From contig NZ_SLXP01000001.1 of NCBI RefSeq assembly GCF_004343075.1, forward strand, positions 488,474 through 552,473: a stretch of 64,000 bases of DNA, read 5' to 3'. The notes under the pieces were generated by a model. It was not told where the DNA came from. It worked only from the letters and a program-made list of their open reading frames with translations, and searched no databases. The position numbers and the translations under genes were made by a program. This DNA is from Rhodovulum marinum (GTDB lineage: Bacteria; Pseudomonadota; Alphaproteobacteria; Rhodobacterales; Rhodobacteraceae). Of the stretch, positions 28,742 through 38,213 are shown piece by piece; the first letter of the stretch is position 1, and the number at the start of each line of letters is the position of its first letter.

Positions 28742-30499
28742 TCAGTCGTCCTCGAAGGGATCCCACTCGTCCTCGACCTCGGGAAGCGCCTCCAGCGCAG
28801 CATCCTCGGCCGGGGTTTCCGGGGCCCTTATGTCGATGATCTCCGCCCCTGGGAAGGCGGCAAAAACGGCCCGGACCAGCGGATGTTCCCGCGCCGCGGC
28901 TTTCAGGCTGTCCTCTTCGGCCGCGCGGGTCTCGGCCAGCGTCGGCCCCCCGCCCGACCCCACGACCGATACCCCCCAGCGCGCGCCTGTCCAGGCCTGA
29001 AGCCGCTGGCCCAGCCGCGCGGCGAGGTCGGGGGGCGCATCCGGGGTGGGTTCGAACTCGATCCGGCCTGGTGCATAGCTGACAAGACGCAAGCAGGTTT
29101 CCACCTCGAACAGCAGCTTCATGTCGCGCTGGGCCCGGATCAGGTCCACCACCTGCGCGAACTCGGCATAGCTCGCCAGTGCCGTCTCGGGTGCCCGGGC
29201 AAGCGCCGTGGCCGCGCCGCCACCCGAGGGCGCGCCACGCGGCGCAGGCGCAATGCTGGCCCCGGCACCCGGCGCGCGCCCCGGCCCAGTGCCGCCCGGC
29301 GCGGGTCCGCCCGTCGGCTTCGGGCCCGTGGGCGGCGCCTCGTGCAACCGTTTCACCAGGTCTTCGGGCGCTGGCAGGGTCGAGACGTGGGTCAGCCTGA
29401 TCACCGCCATCTCGGCCGCCATCATCGCGTTCGGTGCCATCGACACCTCTTCCAGCGCCTTGAGCAGCATCTGCCACATTCGCGTCAGCACCCGCATGTG
29501 CAGCCTCTCGGCCATGTCGCGGCCGCGGGCGCGCTCGTCGGGGCCCACGGTCGGGTCGTCGGCGGCCTCGGGGGTGATCTTGATGACGCTCAGCCAGTGG
29601 GTGATCTCGGCCAGGTCTCGCAAGACCGCCATCGGGTCGGCCCCGTCCGCATATTGCCCGGCCAGTTCGCCCAGCGCCCCGGCGGTGTCGCCCGACACGA
29701 TCAGGTCGAACAGGTCCAGCACCCGTCCCCGGTCGGCGAGCCCCAGCATGGCGCGAACCGCGTCGGCCGTGGTCTCGCCCGCGCCATGGGAAATCGCCTG
29801 ATCCAGAAGGCTCATGGCGTCGCGTACCGACCCCTCGGCGGCGCGGGTGATCAGGCCCAGCGCCTCGTCGGTGATCGGCGCGTTTTCCAGCCCGGCGATC
29901 TTCTTCAGGTGCGCGATCATCACCTCGGGCTCGATCCGGCGCAGATCGAACCGCTGGCAGCGCGACAGGACCGTGACCGGCACCTTGCGGATTTCCGTGG
30001 TGGCGAAGATGAACTTCACATGCGCGGGGGGCTCTTCCAGCGTCTTCAACAACGCGTTGAACGCGCTGGTCGACAGCATGTGAACCTCGTCGATGATGTA
30101 GATCTTGTAACGCGCGGACGCCGCGCGATAAGCGACGCTGTCGATGATCTCGCGGATGTCGTTCACGCCGGTGCGGCTGGCGGCGTCCATTTCCATCACG
30201 TCGACGTGCCGGCCCTCGGCGATGGCCACGCAATGCTCGCACAAACCGCAGGGATCGGTTGTCGGGCCGCCCTGCCCGTCCGGCCCGATGCAGTTCATCC
30301 CCTTGGCGATGATCCGCGCGGTGGTCGTCTTGCCGGTACCGCGAATGCCCGTCATGACGAAGGCCTGCGCGATCCGGTCGGCCGCGAAGGCATTCTTCAA
30401 CGTTCGCACCATCGCGTCCTGGCCGATCAGGTCGGCAAAGGTCGCGGGGCGGTACTTGCGGGCGAGCACCTGGTAGGCGGTGCCTTGGGTCTCGGCCAT
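28742..30499 (-). CDS. dnaX: DNA polymerase III subunits gamma/tau
   Basis: A 585-residue clamp-loader ATPase. Walker A is GIRGTGKTTTARI, a zinc-binding cluster includes CGLCEHC, Walker B is IYIIDEVHML and the sensor region has VLSRCQRFDLRR. A Pro/Gly/Ala-rich linker (about residues 375-440) precedes the tau C-terminal domain, which would bind the polymerase alpha subunit. First gene of dnaX-ybaB-recR. Confidence 0.97.
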   Translation of the reverse strand: MAETQGTAYQVLARKYRPATFADLIGQDAMVRTLKNAFAADRIAQAFVMTGIRGTGKTTTARIIAKGMNCIGPDGQGGPTTDPCGLCEHCVAIAEGRHVDVMEMDAASRTGVNDIREIIDSVAYRAASARYKIYIIDEVHMLSTSAFNALLKTLEEPPAHVKFIFATTEIRKVPVTVLSRCQRFDLRRIEPEVMIAHLKKIAGLENAPITDEALGLITRAAEGSVRDAMSLLDQAISHGAGETTADAVRAMLGLADRGRVLDLFDLIVSGDTAGALGELAGQYADGADPMAVLRDLAEITHWLSVIKITPEAADDPTVGPDERARGRDMAERLHMRVLTRMWQMLLKALEEVSMAPNAMMAAEMAVIRLTHVSTLPAPEDLVKRLHEAPPTGPKPTGGPAPGGTGPGRAPGAGASIAPAPRGAPSGGGAATALARAPETALASYAEFAQVVDLIRAQRDMKLLFEVETCLRLVSYAPGRIEFEPTPDAPPDLAARLGQRLQAWTGARWGVSVVGSGGGPTLAETRAAEEDSLKAAAREHPLVRAVFAAFPGAEIIDIRAPETPAEDAALEALPEVEDEWDPFEDD

Positions 30500-30702
30500 T
30501 TGTCCTCTTGGATTCGCGGGCGCGCCTCAAGGTAGGCGTTGACCGCCACGGCGTCTAGCCGATGCCGCCGCCCCTTGCCTGAGGCAAACCATCCGCGCCA
30601 TGCACGCAGGCTGTTCGGCCGCCCCAAACCGCGGGCCCGGGCGCCCGCAGGTTACGCGAAAGCGGCGCATATGAAACGAACGATCCGGCCTGCGGGGAAG
30701 GT

Positions 30703-30796
30703 GAGAGGTTGGACAGCGACCCGAACGGGACTCGTTACGGCTGCTTCCTTCCGGACCTGACCGGGTTGGCGAGGCGCTCGCCCGCGCCAACCTCTC
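30703..30796 (-). ncRNA. ffs: Signal recognition particle RNA, small 4.5S type
   Basis: On the minus strand the region 30739-30762 contains the universally conserved SRP core GGTCAGGTCCGGAAGGAAGC followed by AGCC, which forms the asymmetric loop and GGAA tetraloop bound by Ffh. The flanks GAGAGGTTGG (5' end) and CCAACCTCTC (3' end) are perfect complements, closing a hairpin of about 94 nucleotides, the size of the bacterial short form. Ends are approximate. It lies between dnaX and a nucleotidase gene. Confidence 0.93.
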
Positions 30797-30862
30797 GACG
30801 TGATACATAAGGCCCGCAGCATGGATTCGCAAGGATCGCAACCGCGGCGGGCAGACCGCAGT

Positions 30863-32848
30863 CTACAGCCTTATGCGGAACCGGATGAACCCGTCCGGCC
30901 CGTCACCGGCGGGCTCGATATCCAGCGCGGTCATCTGGTCGACATATTCGATGGCTCGCGGCCCGCTATCGAACAGCACGGTCGTTCCGGGCATCGGCGC
31001 AAAGCGCCAGTTGTTGTCGGCGGTGGGGTCGATGGTCCCCTGCTCGGCGATGTATCGCACGATCACGTCGCGGTTGGTGTCGGGGGCCTGCAGGATGATC
31101 GTGTCACCCGTAGCGCCGGGAAACTCTCCGCCACCGCCCGCGCGGTAATTGTTCGTCGCGATCACGAATTCCATGTCGTCGGCCACCGGCTTGCCCCTCC
31201 AGGCCAGTTCCACGATCCGGGTCGCCGATGGATCGAGAAGCTTGCCCTTGGGGTCGAACCGCGACGGCTGGGACAGGTCGATGCGGTAGGTCACACCGTC
31301 GATCACATCGAAATTGTAGCTCGGGAAGTCGGGATTCAGCAGAACCTGATCACGGCCACCCGGCACGATCCGGTTGAACATACCCGCCGAACGTTCAAGC
31401 CAACCTTTCAACTCGGCGCCGGTGACGCGTACCGCGCGCACCGTGTTCGGGTACAGGTACAGGTCGGCCACATGCTTGATCGCGATGTCGCCGGCCGGCA
31501 CGTCGGTGTAATATTCCGGCCCCGATCGGCCACCCGCCTTGAACGGGGCAGCCGCCGAAAGCAGCGGCAGACCCTCGTAGGGGGTACCCTTAAGCATCTC
31601 GGCGACATACCAAAGCTGCGCGTTCGCAACGATCTGAACCGAAGGATCATCGGCCACCAGCGCGAAATAGCTGTACAGCGGGGCCGAGGTCCGGCCCACC
31701 GCGCGGCGGATATAGGACAACGTTTCCTTGTGTTCCTTCTCCACCGAATCCAGCACGTAACGCTCGCTTTCGACCAACGGTGTCACCGTGCGGTCCTCGT
31801 TCCGGCGCGAAATCGGGCGCAGTTCGCTTTCGTGGCGCGCGATCCGCCAGCGCGCGCCATCATATTCCAGCAAAAGGTCGATCACCCCCAGGTGAGACCC
31901 CCAGAACCCGCCCATCACCGCCGGCTTGCCGTGTATCGTTCCCTTTTTGGCATCCACGCCCGCAATCCCCGCAAAGGCGGGGCCCGGGAAGGACAAATGC
32001 TGATGGCCGGTCATCACGACGTCGATCCCGTCGACAGCGGCAAGCGGGATGCTGGCGTTTTCCTGGCCATCGACATGGGCGATCTCGCCGATCCCGGAAT
32101 GGTTAAGTGCCACGATGATATCCGCGCCTTCGTCCTTCATCACCGGCACCCAGGCGCGCGCCGTCTCGACGATGTCGCGGGCCGCGACCTTGCCCTCCAG
32201 GTGGCGACGGTCCCAGGTCATGACCTGCGGCGGCACGAAACCGATCACCCCCACCCGGATCGGATGGGCCAAGCCCGCGCCGTCGGTCAGCATCCGTTCG
32301 AGGATCACGTAGGGCGTCACAAGCGGCGTGTCCTCGGTCGGCTCGGCCCCAAGGCGGCAGACGATATTGGCCGAAATCACGGGGAAATCGGCCCCCGCGA
32401 TGGAATTCAGAACGAAATCGAGCCCATAGTTGAATTCGTGATTTCCCAGTGTCGAGGCGTCGAACCCAACCGCGTTCATCGCCTGGATGATCGGGTGCAT
32501 GTCCCCGACATTCATACCGCGCTCATAGGCGATATAGTCGCCCATCGGATTGCCCTGAAGAAAATCGCCGTTGTCGAACAACAGTGAATTCGTCGCCTCG
32601 GCGCGGATTTCCCCTATATGCGCGGCCGTGCGGGCAAGCCCAACGGTGTCCACCGGCCGGTCGGAATAATAGTCGTAGGGATAGATGTGAACGTGCAGAT
32701 CGGTCGTTTCCATCAGGCGCAAATGCGCCTGGTTCGCGGCCGCCCGGGTAGAAAAGTGATGCAGCGCGATCAACGTCGCCCCCGCAGAAGTGCCGGCCAG
32801 GATGGCGCGGCGGTTGAGGTCGCATTTCGGCGGGTGGATCATCCGCAC
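30863..32848 (-). CDS. 2',3'-cyclic-nucleotide 2'-phosphodiesterase / 3'-nucleotidase (CpdB-like)
   Basis: A 661-residue periplasmic metallophosphoesterase that salvages nucleosides and phosphate. A twin-arginine-like leader (NRRAILAGTSAGATLIAL, residues 12-29) suggests Tat export. The catalytic domain has the metal motifs TTDLHVHIY, FDNGDFLQGNP, GNHEFNYG, ALNHSG and MTGHQHLSFPG; the C-terminal 5'-nucleotidase domain has the substrate motif ATNNYRAGGGGEFPG. Start at 32848, though a GTG/ATG a few codons away cannot be excluded. It diverges from nudC. Confidence 0.93.
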   Translation of the reverse strand: MRMIHPPKCDLNRRAILAGTSAGATLIALHHFSTRAAANQAHLRLMETTDLHVHIYPYDYYSDRPVDTVGLARTAAHIGEIRAEATNSLLFDNGDFLQGNPMGDYIAYERGMNVGDMHPIIQAMNAVGFDASTLGNHEFNYGLDFVLNSIAGADFPVISANIVCRLGAEPTEDTPLVTPYVILERMLTDGAGLAHPIRVGVIGFVPPQVMTWDRRHLEGKVAARDIVETARAWVPVMKDEGADIIVALNHSGIGEIAHVDGQENASIPLAAVDGIDVVMTGHQHLSFPGPAFAGIAGVDAKKGTIHGKPAVMGGFWGSHLGVIDLLLEYDGARWRIARHESELRPISRRNEDRTVTPLVESERYVLDSVEKEHKETLSYIRRAVGRTSAPLYSYFALVADDPSVQIVANAQLWYVAEMLKGTPYEGLPLLSAAAPFKAGGRSGPEYYTDVPAGDIAIKHVADLYLYPNTVRAVRVTGAELKGWLERSAGMFNRIVPGGRDQVLLNPDFPSYNFDVIDGVTYRIDLSQPSRFDPKGKLLDPSATRIVELAWRGKPVADDMEFVIATNNYRAGGGGEFPGATGDTIILQAPDTNRDVIVRYIAEQGTIDPTADNNWRFAPMPGTTVLFDSGPRAIEYVDQMTALDIEPAGDGPDGFIRFRIRL

Positions 32849-33030
32849 GTTCCCGGGTCTCGCCCGAAGCTGGACCGTGGAACCGTGACCGGACTACCAC
32901 CTTTACGGGTATCCTACGGTAACCGCTGAAAGGTTAGAACGCGAGAGCGAATTCGCGCTTAAGGCGAGTTTCCTTTCCTTGTTCGCTTGCCCGTGGCATG
33001 GCAGGCACGGTCGGAACGGGGAGATTGTGC

Positions 33031-33990
33031 ATGCGGCTGGCGGAACGGGTGACTTTCGGCGGTACTGGCGGGCTTGACCGGGCCGCGCATCTGCGCGGCG
33101 ACGCGTCGCGGCTGGCGGGGCTGGCCGCCCGGGACGGCACGCGCATTCTGCCCGTGTGGCGCGGCAAACCACTGGTCTGCCCCGAAGGCCTGGGATGGGT
33201 CGCACCGGGACATGCCATTCTGGCCGGACGCAACGAAAACGCGGTGTTCCTGGGATTTTCGGATGGAGCGGCGCATTTCGCGGTCGATCTGTCGGACTGG
33301 GATCCAGACGCGCTGCCCGACACGCTTGGCGCATTCGCCGACCCCTCTGAACAACACCACCCCGCACTGCCCAACACCCACATCTTTGCCGAACTGCGCC
33401 GCGAAATGACACGGCTTACCCCGCTCGAGGCAGAACTCGCGGCCACCGCAAAGGCCCTCCTCGGCTGGCACGCCACCCACCGCTTCTGCGCCCGGTGCGG
33501 GAATGAAAGCGACATCGCCCAGGCCGGCTGGCAGCGCAACTGCCCCGCCTGCGGACGCCACCACTTTCCGCGCACCGACCCGGTGGTCATCATGCTGATC
33601 ACGCATGGAAACTCGGTGCTTCTGGGCCGATCGCCCGGCTGGCCCGAGGGCATGTTCTCCTTGCTCGCGGGGTTCGTGGAGCCCGGCGAAACCATCGAAG
33701 CCGCAGTCCGCCGCGAGGTCGCCGAGGAAGCCGGGATCGCGGTCGGCCCGGTCGAATACCTGGCCAGCCAGCCCTGGCCCTTTCCCGCTTCGCTGATGAT
33801 CGGTTGCCGCGGTGTGGCGACCAGTTGCGATATCACGCTCGACCCCACCGAACTGGAAGCCGCACGCTGGACCTCGCGCGACGACCTTCTGGCCGCCTTC
33901 GCCGGCGAGCGTTCCGACCTTTTGCCGGGGCGTCGCGGGGCCATCGCGCATTTCCTTCTCAGATTGTGGCTTGCGGACCGGCTCGATTGA
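33031..33990 (+). CDS. nudC: NAD+ diphosphatase (NADH pyrophosphatase)
   Basis: A 319-residue Nudix hydrolase that splits NAD(H) into NMN(H) and AMP and can remove NAD caps from RNA. The zinc ribbon is CARCG...CPACG, the Nudix box is GFVEPGETIEAAVRREVAEE followed by AGI, and the NAD-specific SQPWPFPxS motif follows (ASQPWPFPAS). The start at 33031 has GGGGAG seven bases upstream; an ATG eleven codons earlier lacks one. Confidence 0.95.
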   Translation: MRLAERVTFGGTGGLDRAAHLRGDASRLAGLAARDGTRILPVWRGKPLVCPEGLGWVAPGHAILAGRNENAVFLGFSDGAAHFAVDLSDWDPDALPDTLGAFADPSEQHHPALPNTHIFAELRREMTRLTPLEAELAATAKALLGWHATHRFCARCGNESDIAQAGWQRNCPACGRHHFPRTDPVVIMLITHGNSVLLGRSPGWPEGMFSLLAGFVEPGETIEAAVRREVAEEAGIAVGPVEYLASQPWPFPASLMIGCRGVATSCDITLDPTELEAARWTSRDDLLAAFAGERSDLLPGRRGAIAHFLLRLWLADRLD

Positions 33991-34029
33991 CGCAAGATCG
34001 GACGAGGAAGGCAGAGTGATCCCGGTGCA

Positions 34030-34503
34030 ATGAAATTCTCGGCACGCGAAGATATCGACCTTGCCATCGAAGACGTCTTCGAGGTCCTTTCGGATTTCGA
34101 CCGGATGGAGCGCGCGGCGCTGCGCCGCGGTGCCGAGATATCCCGCATCGACACGCTGGCCGCACCGGGGCCCGGCATGATCTGGGCCGCCGAGTTCACC
34201 TTTCGCGGCAAACGCCGCGCCCTTCGGACCGAACTGACGGGATTTCTGCCGCCCGAGAACATCGTCGTGGAATCGACTGTCAGCGGCCTGACCGGAATCA
34301 GCACAGTCGACCTGGTACGGCTTTCGCCGCGCCGGACGCGCATGGCCGTCGCGATTGACCTGCGGCCGCAAACGATCCCGGCGCGCATGTTCCTGCAAAC
34401 CCTGCGCCTGGCCAAGACAAGGATGTCCCAGCGTTTCAAGTCGGGACTGACCCGCTTTGCCCGAGATCTCGAATCCGGGACGTACACCCCCCCGAACACC
34501 TAG
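34030..34503 (+). CDS. SRPBCC-fold protein of unknown ligand
   Basis: A 157-residue protein with the START/SRPBCC pattern: an N-terminal strand MKFSAREDIDLAIEDVFEVLSD, an FDRMERAAL helix and a long C-terminal helix (RMSQRFKSGLTRFARDLE). Such proteins form a hydrophobic cavity that binds small hydrophobic ligands. It lies 39 bases after nudC on the same strand and may be co-transcribed. No catalytic residues can be assigned. Confidence 0.75.
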   Translation: MKFSAREDIDLAIEDVFEVLSDFDRMERAALRRGAEISRIDTLAAPGPGMIWAAEFTFRGKRRALRTELTGFLPPENIVVESTVSGLTGISTVDLVRLSPRRTRMAVAIDLRPQTIPARMFLQTLRLAKTRMSQRFKSGLTRFARDLESGTYTPPNT

Positions 34504-34524
34504 ATCACCGGACGAAACGCCGTT

Positions 34525-35358
34525 CTAGTGCCGCTTGCGGTCCGCCGGATAAACGCCGAGGATCTCCATGTGCGAGGTGAAATAATCCAGTTCCTCAAGC
34601 GCGCGTTTGACATGCGGATCGTCGGGGTGGCCTTCGATATCGGCATAGAACTGCGTCGCGGTAAACGAGCCGTCGACCATGTAGCTTTCCAGCTTGGTCA
34701 TGTTCACCCCGTTCGTCGCAAATCCCCCCATCGCCTTGTACAGCGCCGCCGGGATGTTGCGGACCTGGAACACGAAGGTCGTCATCATCCCCAACTCGCC
34801 CCGGCGCGTCCAGTCGGGTTGGCTGGCCATCAAAAGGAAACGGGTCGTATTCTTGTCGTGATCCTCGATATGGCGGGCCAGCACGTCCAGGCCGTAAATC
34901 TCGGCGGCAAGATCACCGGCCAGAGCCGCAAGGCTTCGATCGCCCAGTTCGGCCACATGCTGGGCCGATCCGGCGGTATCGGCCCCTGTCACCCGGTGGA
35001 TGCCATGGATCCGCAGGAACTCGCGGCACTGACCCAAAAGCACCGTGTGGCTCATCGCATGCGTGACCTCGTCAAGCCGCGTGCCCGGCACCCCCAGCAG
35101 GTTGATATGCACCCGCACGAAGGCCTCGTTGACGATGTGCAGCCCGGAATGCGGCAAAAGCTGGTGAATGTCGGCCACACGCCCATAGGTCGAATTCTCG
35201 ACCGGCAGCATAGCCAACGCCGCGTCTCCGGTTCTGACCGCCTCGATCACGTCCTCGAAGGTGCGGCAGGGCAGCGCCTCCATCTCGGGGCGGGCGTCGC
35301 GGCACGCCTGGTGCGAATAGGCGCCCGGCTCTCCCTGGAAGGCGATGCGTTGGGTCAT
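34525..35358 (-). CDS. pheA: Prephenate dehydratase
   Basis: A 277-residue enzyme that converts prephenate to phenylpyruvate in phenylalanine synthesis. The catalytic domain has AFQGEPGAYSHQA, MLPVENSTYGRV and the NTTRFLLM motif with the catalytic Thr-Arg-Phe. A C-terminal ACT domain (TTFVFQVRNIPAALYKAMGG) carries the regulatory Phe site; its motif reads LESYMVDG where enterobacterial enzymes have ESRP. No chorismate mutase domain is fused. Confidence 0.95.
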   Translation of the reverse strand: MTQRIAFQGEPGAYSHQACRDARPEMEALPCRTFEDVIEAVRTGDAALAMLPVENSTYGRVADIHQLLPHSGLHIVNEAFVRVHINLLGVPGTRLDEVTHAMSHTVLLGQCREFLRIHGIHRVTGADTAGSAQHVAELGDRSLAALAGDLAAEIYGLDVLARHIEDHDKNTTRFLLMASQPDWTRRGELGMMTTFVFQVRNIPAALYKAMGGFATNGVNMTKLESYMVDGSFTATQFYADIEGHPDDPHVKRALEELDYFTSHMEILGVYPADRKRH

Positions 35359-35467
35359 GAGGGCGGCCGCTCCTTGTCCGGACTAGCTGGTCATCCGGGG
35401 GTAATAAACCTTGCAATGAACAAGTTGAAGCGCATAGGAAAGAGCCGGGAACATATGGGAACGCGGG

Positions 35468-35974
35468 ATGTCGGCCATCTTGGGCTTTTTCAAATTCGTC
35501 GCGGCGATCTGCATCGCCCTGGCGATTTTCTTCGTCATGAACCTGGCCGGCGGCGGCCTGTTTACCAATCGCGGTCTCGACGAGCCTGCCTATGTGGTGC
35601 TGGAGAATGAGGATGACCAATCCGCCGAACCCGCCGAAGAATTGAGCTTCGCAGAGTTGCTGGCCGCCGCCGACCCGACAGCGGGCGAACGTGTTTTCAA
35701 GGAATGCCGTGCCTGCCACCGGGTAGAAGAGGGTGTGAACATGGTCGGGCCATCGCTTTACAACGTGGTCGGCCGCCCGGTCGGCTCGGTCGACTCGTTC
35801 AGCTATTCCGACGCCTTCGCCGGGCTGGATGGCGAATGGACGCCCGAACGGATCGACGCTTTCATCACCAATCCCAGGGAGTTTGCGCCCGGCACGGCGA
35901 TGACCTATGCGGGCCTTGATGATGCAGAGGACCGCGCAGCCGTCATCGCCTATCTTCAATCCATCGGGATGTAA
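35468..35974 (+). CDS. Membrane-anchored class I cytochrome c
   Basis: A 168-residue cytochrome with an uncleaved N-terminal anchor (FFKFVAAICIALAIFFVMNLA), an acidic linker (about residues 44-62) and a cyt c2-like domain. The heme motif is CRACH, VGPSLYNVVGRPVGS is the usual loop and the Met ligand is in GTAMTYAG. The layout matches anchored cytochromes c (cyt cy/CycM) that carry electrons from the bc1 complex to terminal oxidases, including cbb3. It diverges from pheA. Confidence 0.9.
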   Translation: MSAILGFFKFVAAICIALAIFFVMNLAGGGLFTNRGLDEPAYVVLENEDDQSAEPAEELSFAELLAAADPTAGERVFKECRACHRVEEGVNMVGPSLYNVVGRPVGSVDSFSYSDAFAGLDGEWTPERIDAFITNPREFAPGTAMTYAGLDDAEDRAAVIAYLQSIGM

Positions 35975-36047
35975 GCCCCGGGTGGTGTCTTTCATGTGCG
36001 GTGCGGCCGAATGAAGACGCGCCGGCTGGACGGCCATAAACCGGATC

Positions 36048-37301
36048 GTGCTGCCCGCCGGGTTGCCCGCGGTTGACTTGCATGGCCCGCTACGCGCAAT
36101 TTCTTGTCAGCGGGCAGTCTTTCAGGCGAGTGTCGATTTGGCGTTTTTGACCCAGGACAGGCTGCGCACCTATCCCCGCATCATCGTCCTTGGCTACGTC
36201 ATTTCCGCGGTGCTGACCATTGGCTACTGGTTCGCACAACCGCTGTCAGGGGTCGCCAACCCCGGAGGCGATTTCATCGCTTTCCACGCCGCAGGCAGGA
36301 TGGCTGCCGATGGCCTAGCTGCCAACGCCTATGATCCGCAGCAGTTGCAAGAGGTCTATTCGACCATCCTGCCCGGCATGGAGGATGTCCTTGGCTGGTA
36401 TTATCCGCCGGTGTTCTTTCTGCCGCTCGAACCCTTGGCGCATCTGCCCTATTTCGGCGCCTTGACGGTCTGGATCGCTGTAATGGCGGGTCTGTTCGCC
36501 CTTGCCGTGCGGCCGCTGATCCATCACCGGGACGAGGCTTGGGCGATCGCAGCCTCCGCCCCGGTTTTCTACAACCTGTTCGACGGGCAGAACGGTTTTC
36601 TGACTGCGGCACTGATGATCTGGGCCTACCGCACGCTTTTTGCCCGACCGGCAATCGCTGGCCTTGCCCTCGGTTGCCTGTGCTACAAGCCGCACCTTGC
36701 GATCCTGTTCCCGGTGCTATTGCTGGCGTTGGGCGAATGGCGGGCCTTTGCGGCGGCGACCTTGACGGTCGCCGCGCTTGTCGGCCTGTCCTTGCTGGCC
36801 TATGGGCCTGCGCCCTGGGAGGCGTTTTTCGTCGAGAACCTTCAACGTTTGGCCCAGTTTCACGGCACCGCAGGCACGTTCCAGATGGCGCGCATCGCCT
36901 CGCCGAACGCCTTATTGCTTGGGTTTGGCAGCGGCCCCGAACTGGCCCGCCTTGTACAGCTTGCCTTCATGGCAGGCGTTGCCATTGCCATCGTGGCCAT
37001 GGTTCGGGCAGGGGCGCCAAGACCGATGGTGTTTGCATTCACCGTATCGGCCGCCATCCCAGCCGCGCCACACAACTTTCTTTACGACTGGACAATCCTG
37101 GTCCTGCCGATGCTGATTCTCTGGCGCGAGATCGAACGCACCGGGCTCTTGCCCTTCGAAAGGGCCACCATGCTGACCGTGTTCATCGCCGCCCTGCCTC
37201 TGGGGGCTCTGCCAGTGGATTTTGTCATCGCCCCCGGCGTCCTGCCCTTGCTGGCACTCATGGCCGTTCTGGCGCGGCGCGCACTTGGCGGGCGCCCCTG
37301 A
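36048..37301 (+). CDS. Polytopic membrane protein of the GT87 (DUF2029) mannosyltransferase-like family
   Basis: A 417-residue protein with about nine to ten membrane helices. Features seen in GT87-like polyprenyl-phosphate-sugar transferases include the early periplasmic acidic segment GGDFIAFHAAGRMAADG, WYYPPVFFLPLEPLAHLPYF after the second helix, and QNGFLTAALM with GLALGCLCYKPHLAILFP. The start (GTG at 36048) is uncertain: the first 30 residues are poorly hydrophobic, and TTG codons at 36138 and 36147 are alternatives. The sugar acceptor is unknown. Confidence 0.7.
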   Translation: MLPAGLPAVDLHGPLRAISCQRAVFQASVDLAFLTQDRLRTYPRIIVLGYVISAVLTIGYWFAQPLSGVANPGGDFIAFHAAGRMAADGLAANAYDPQQLQEVYSTILPGMEDVLGWYYPPVFFLPLEPLAHLPYFGALTVWIAVMAGLFALAVRPLIHHRDEAWAIAASAPVFYNLFDGQNGFLTAALMIWAYRTLFARPAIAGLALGCLCYKPHLAILFPVLLLALGEWRAFAAATLTVAALVGLSLLAYGPAPWEAFFVENLQRLAQFHGTAGTFQMARIASPNALLLGFGSGPELARLVQLAFMAGVAIAIVAMVRAGAPRPMVFAFTVSAAIPAAPHNFLYDWTILVLPMLILWREIERTGLLPFERATMLTVFIAALPLGALPVDFVIAPGVLPLLALMAVLARRALGGRP

Positions 37302-37322
37302 CGGGGTGCCGCGCCACACGGG

Positions 37323-38081
37323 TTAGCGGCCCGTTTCGTCCTCATCGTCGTCCTCGTCATCACTGTCGGGCAGGTTGAAGAAGCTGTCCGCGTCGGGCAC
37401 CGGGTCTTCCTTGTCGTCGTCGTCACTGCCCGACAGGGTGAATGTCTCGAGCCCCGAGATCGCCGTAGGCATGCGCGGCTCTGGGTCCATCCCCAGCGAC
37501 TGCTCGGTCGACACCAGCTTGCGCCGCTCGTCATCCGTCATCAGCACGCCCTCGGCGGCCTTCTTCTTCGCGGCCTTCTGCACGGCGGCATCCAGTTCGG
37601 TCTGCTTGCACAGGCCAAGCGCCACCGGGTCGATCGGCTGGATGTTCGAAATGTTCCAATGCGTCCGCTCGCGGATCGACTGGATCGTCGGCTTGGTCGT
37701 ACCGACCAGCTTGGAGATCTGGCCATCCGACAGTTCCGGGTGGAACTTGACCAGCCACAGGATCGCGGCCGGGCGGTCCTGCCGTTTGGACAACGGCGTA
37801 TAGCGCGGGCCGCGGCGCTTTTCTTCGCCCACGGCGGCGGGGTTGAACTTCAACTTCAGACGATACAGCGGATCGGCCTCGCCCTTCTCGATCTCGACCG
37901 GATCAAGCTGGTTGTTCGCGACCGGATCGAAGCCCTTGACCCCCGCGGCAACGTCGCCATCGGCGATGCCCTGCACCTCGAGTTCGTGCATGCCGCAAAA
38001 ATCGGCGATCTGCTTGAATGTCAGCGTGGTGTTGTCTACCAGCCAGACAGCGGTCGCCTTTGCCATGATCGGCTTGTTCAT
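37323..38081 (-). CDS. trcR: Cell-cycle transcriptional regulator TrcR (DUF1013)
   Basis: A 252-residue protein of the alphaproteobacterial DUF1013 family. The conserved N-terminus is MAKATAVWLVDNTTLTFKQIADFCGMHELEVQGIADGD; a second helix-turn-helix-like unit is RPAAILWLVKFHPELSDGQISKLVGTTKPTIQSIRERTHWN. The last 45 residues are strongly acidic (runs of Asp and Glu) and probably disordered. It is monocistronic and diverges from the RNase T2 gene. Confidence 0.85.
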   Translation of the reverse strand: MNKPIMAKATAVWLVDNTTLTFKQIADFCGMHELEVQGIADGDVAAGVKGFDPVANNQLDPVEIEKGEADPLYRLKLKFNPAAVGEEKRRGPRYTPLSKRQDRPAAILWLVKFHPELSDGQISKLVGTTKPTIQSIRERTHWNISNIQPIDPVALGLCKQTELDAAVQKAAKKKAAEGVLMTDDERRKLVSTEQSLGMDPEPRMPTAISGLETFTLSGSDDDDKEDPVPDADSFFNLPDSDDEDDDEDETGR

Positions 38082-38213
38082 GGGTTCAACTCCTCTCGAA
38101 CAAACAACAGGCTCCCCAGCCGGGAAAACGGCTGCGCCGGGGTGGCGCGGATCCTCGTTTTCGGGGAGGTTGAGCGTGTATATAGTCGGCCACGCGCCAG
38201 GAGAAAAGAGAAA

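Noticed and set aside
35410-35425. TTGCAATGAACAAG-like sequence upstream of the cytochrome c gene as an FNR box
   Set aside because: Half-sites do not match TTGAT/ATCAA and the spacing is wrong.
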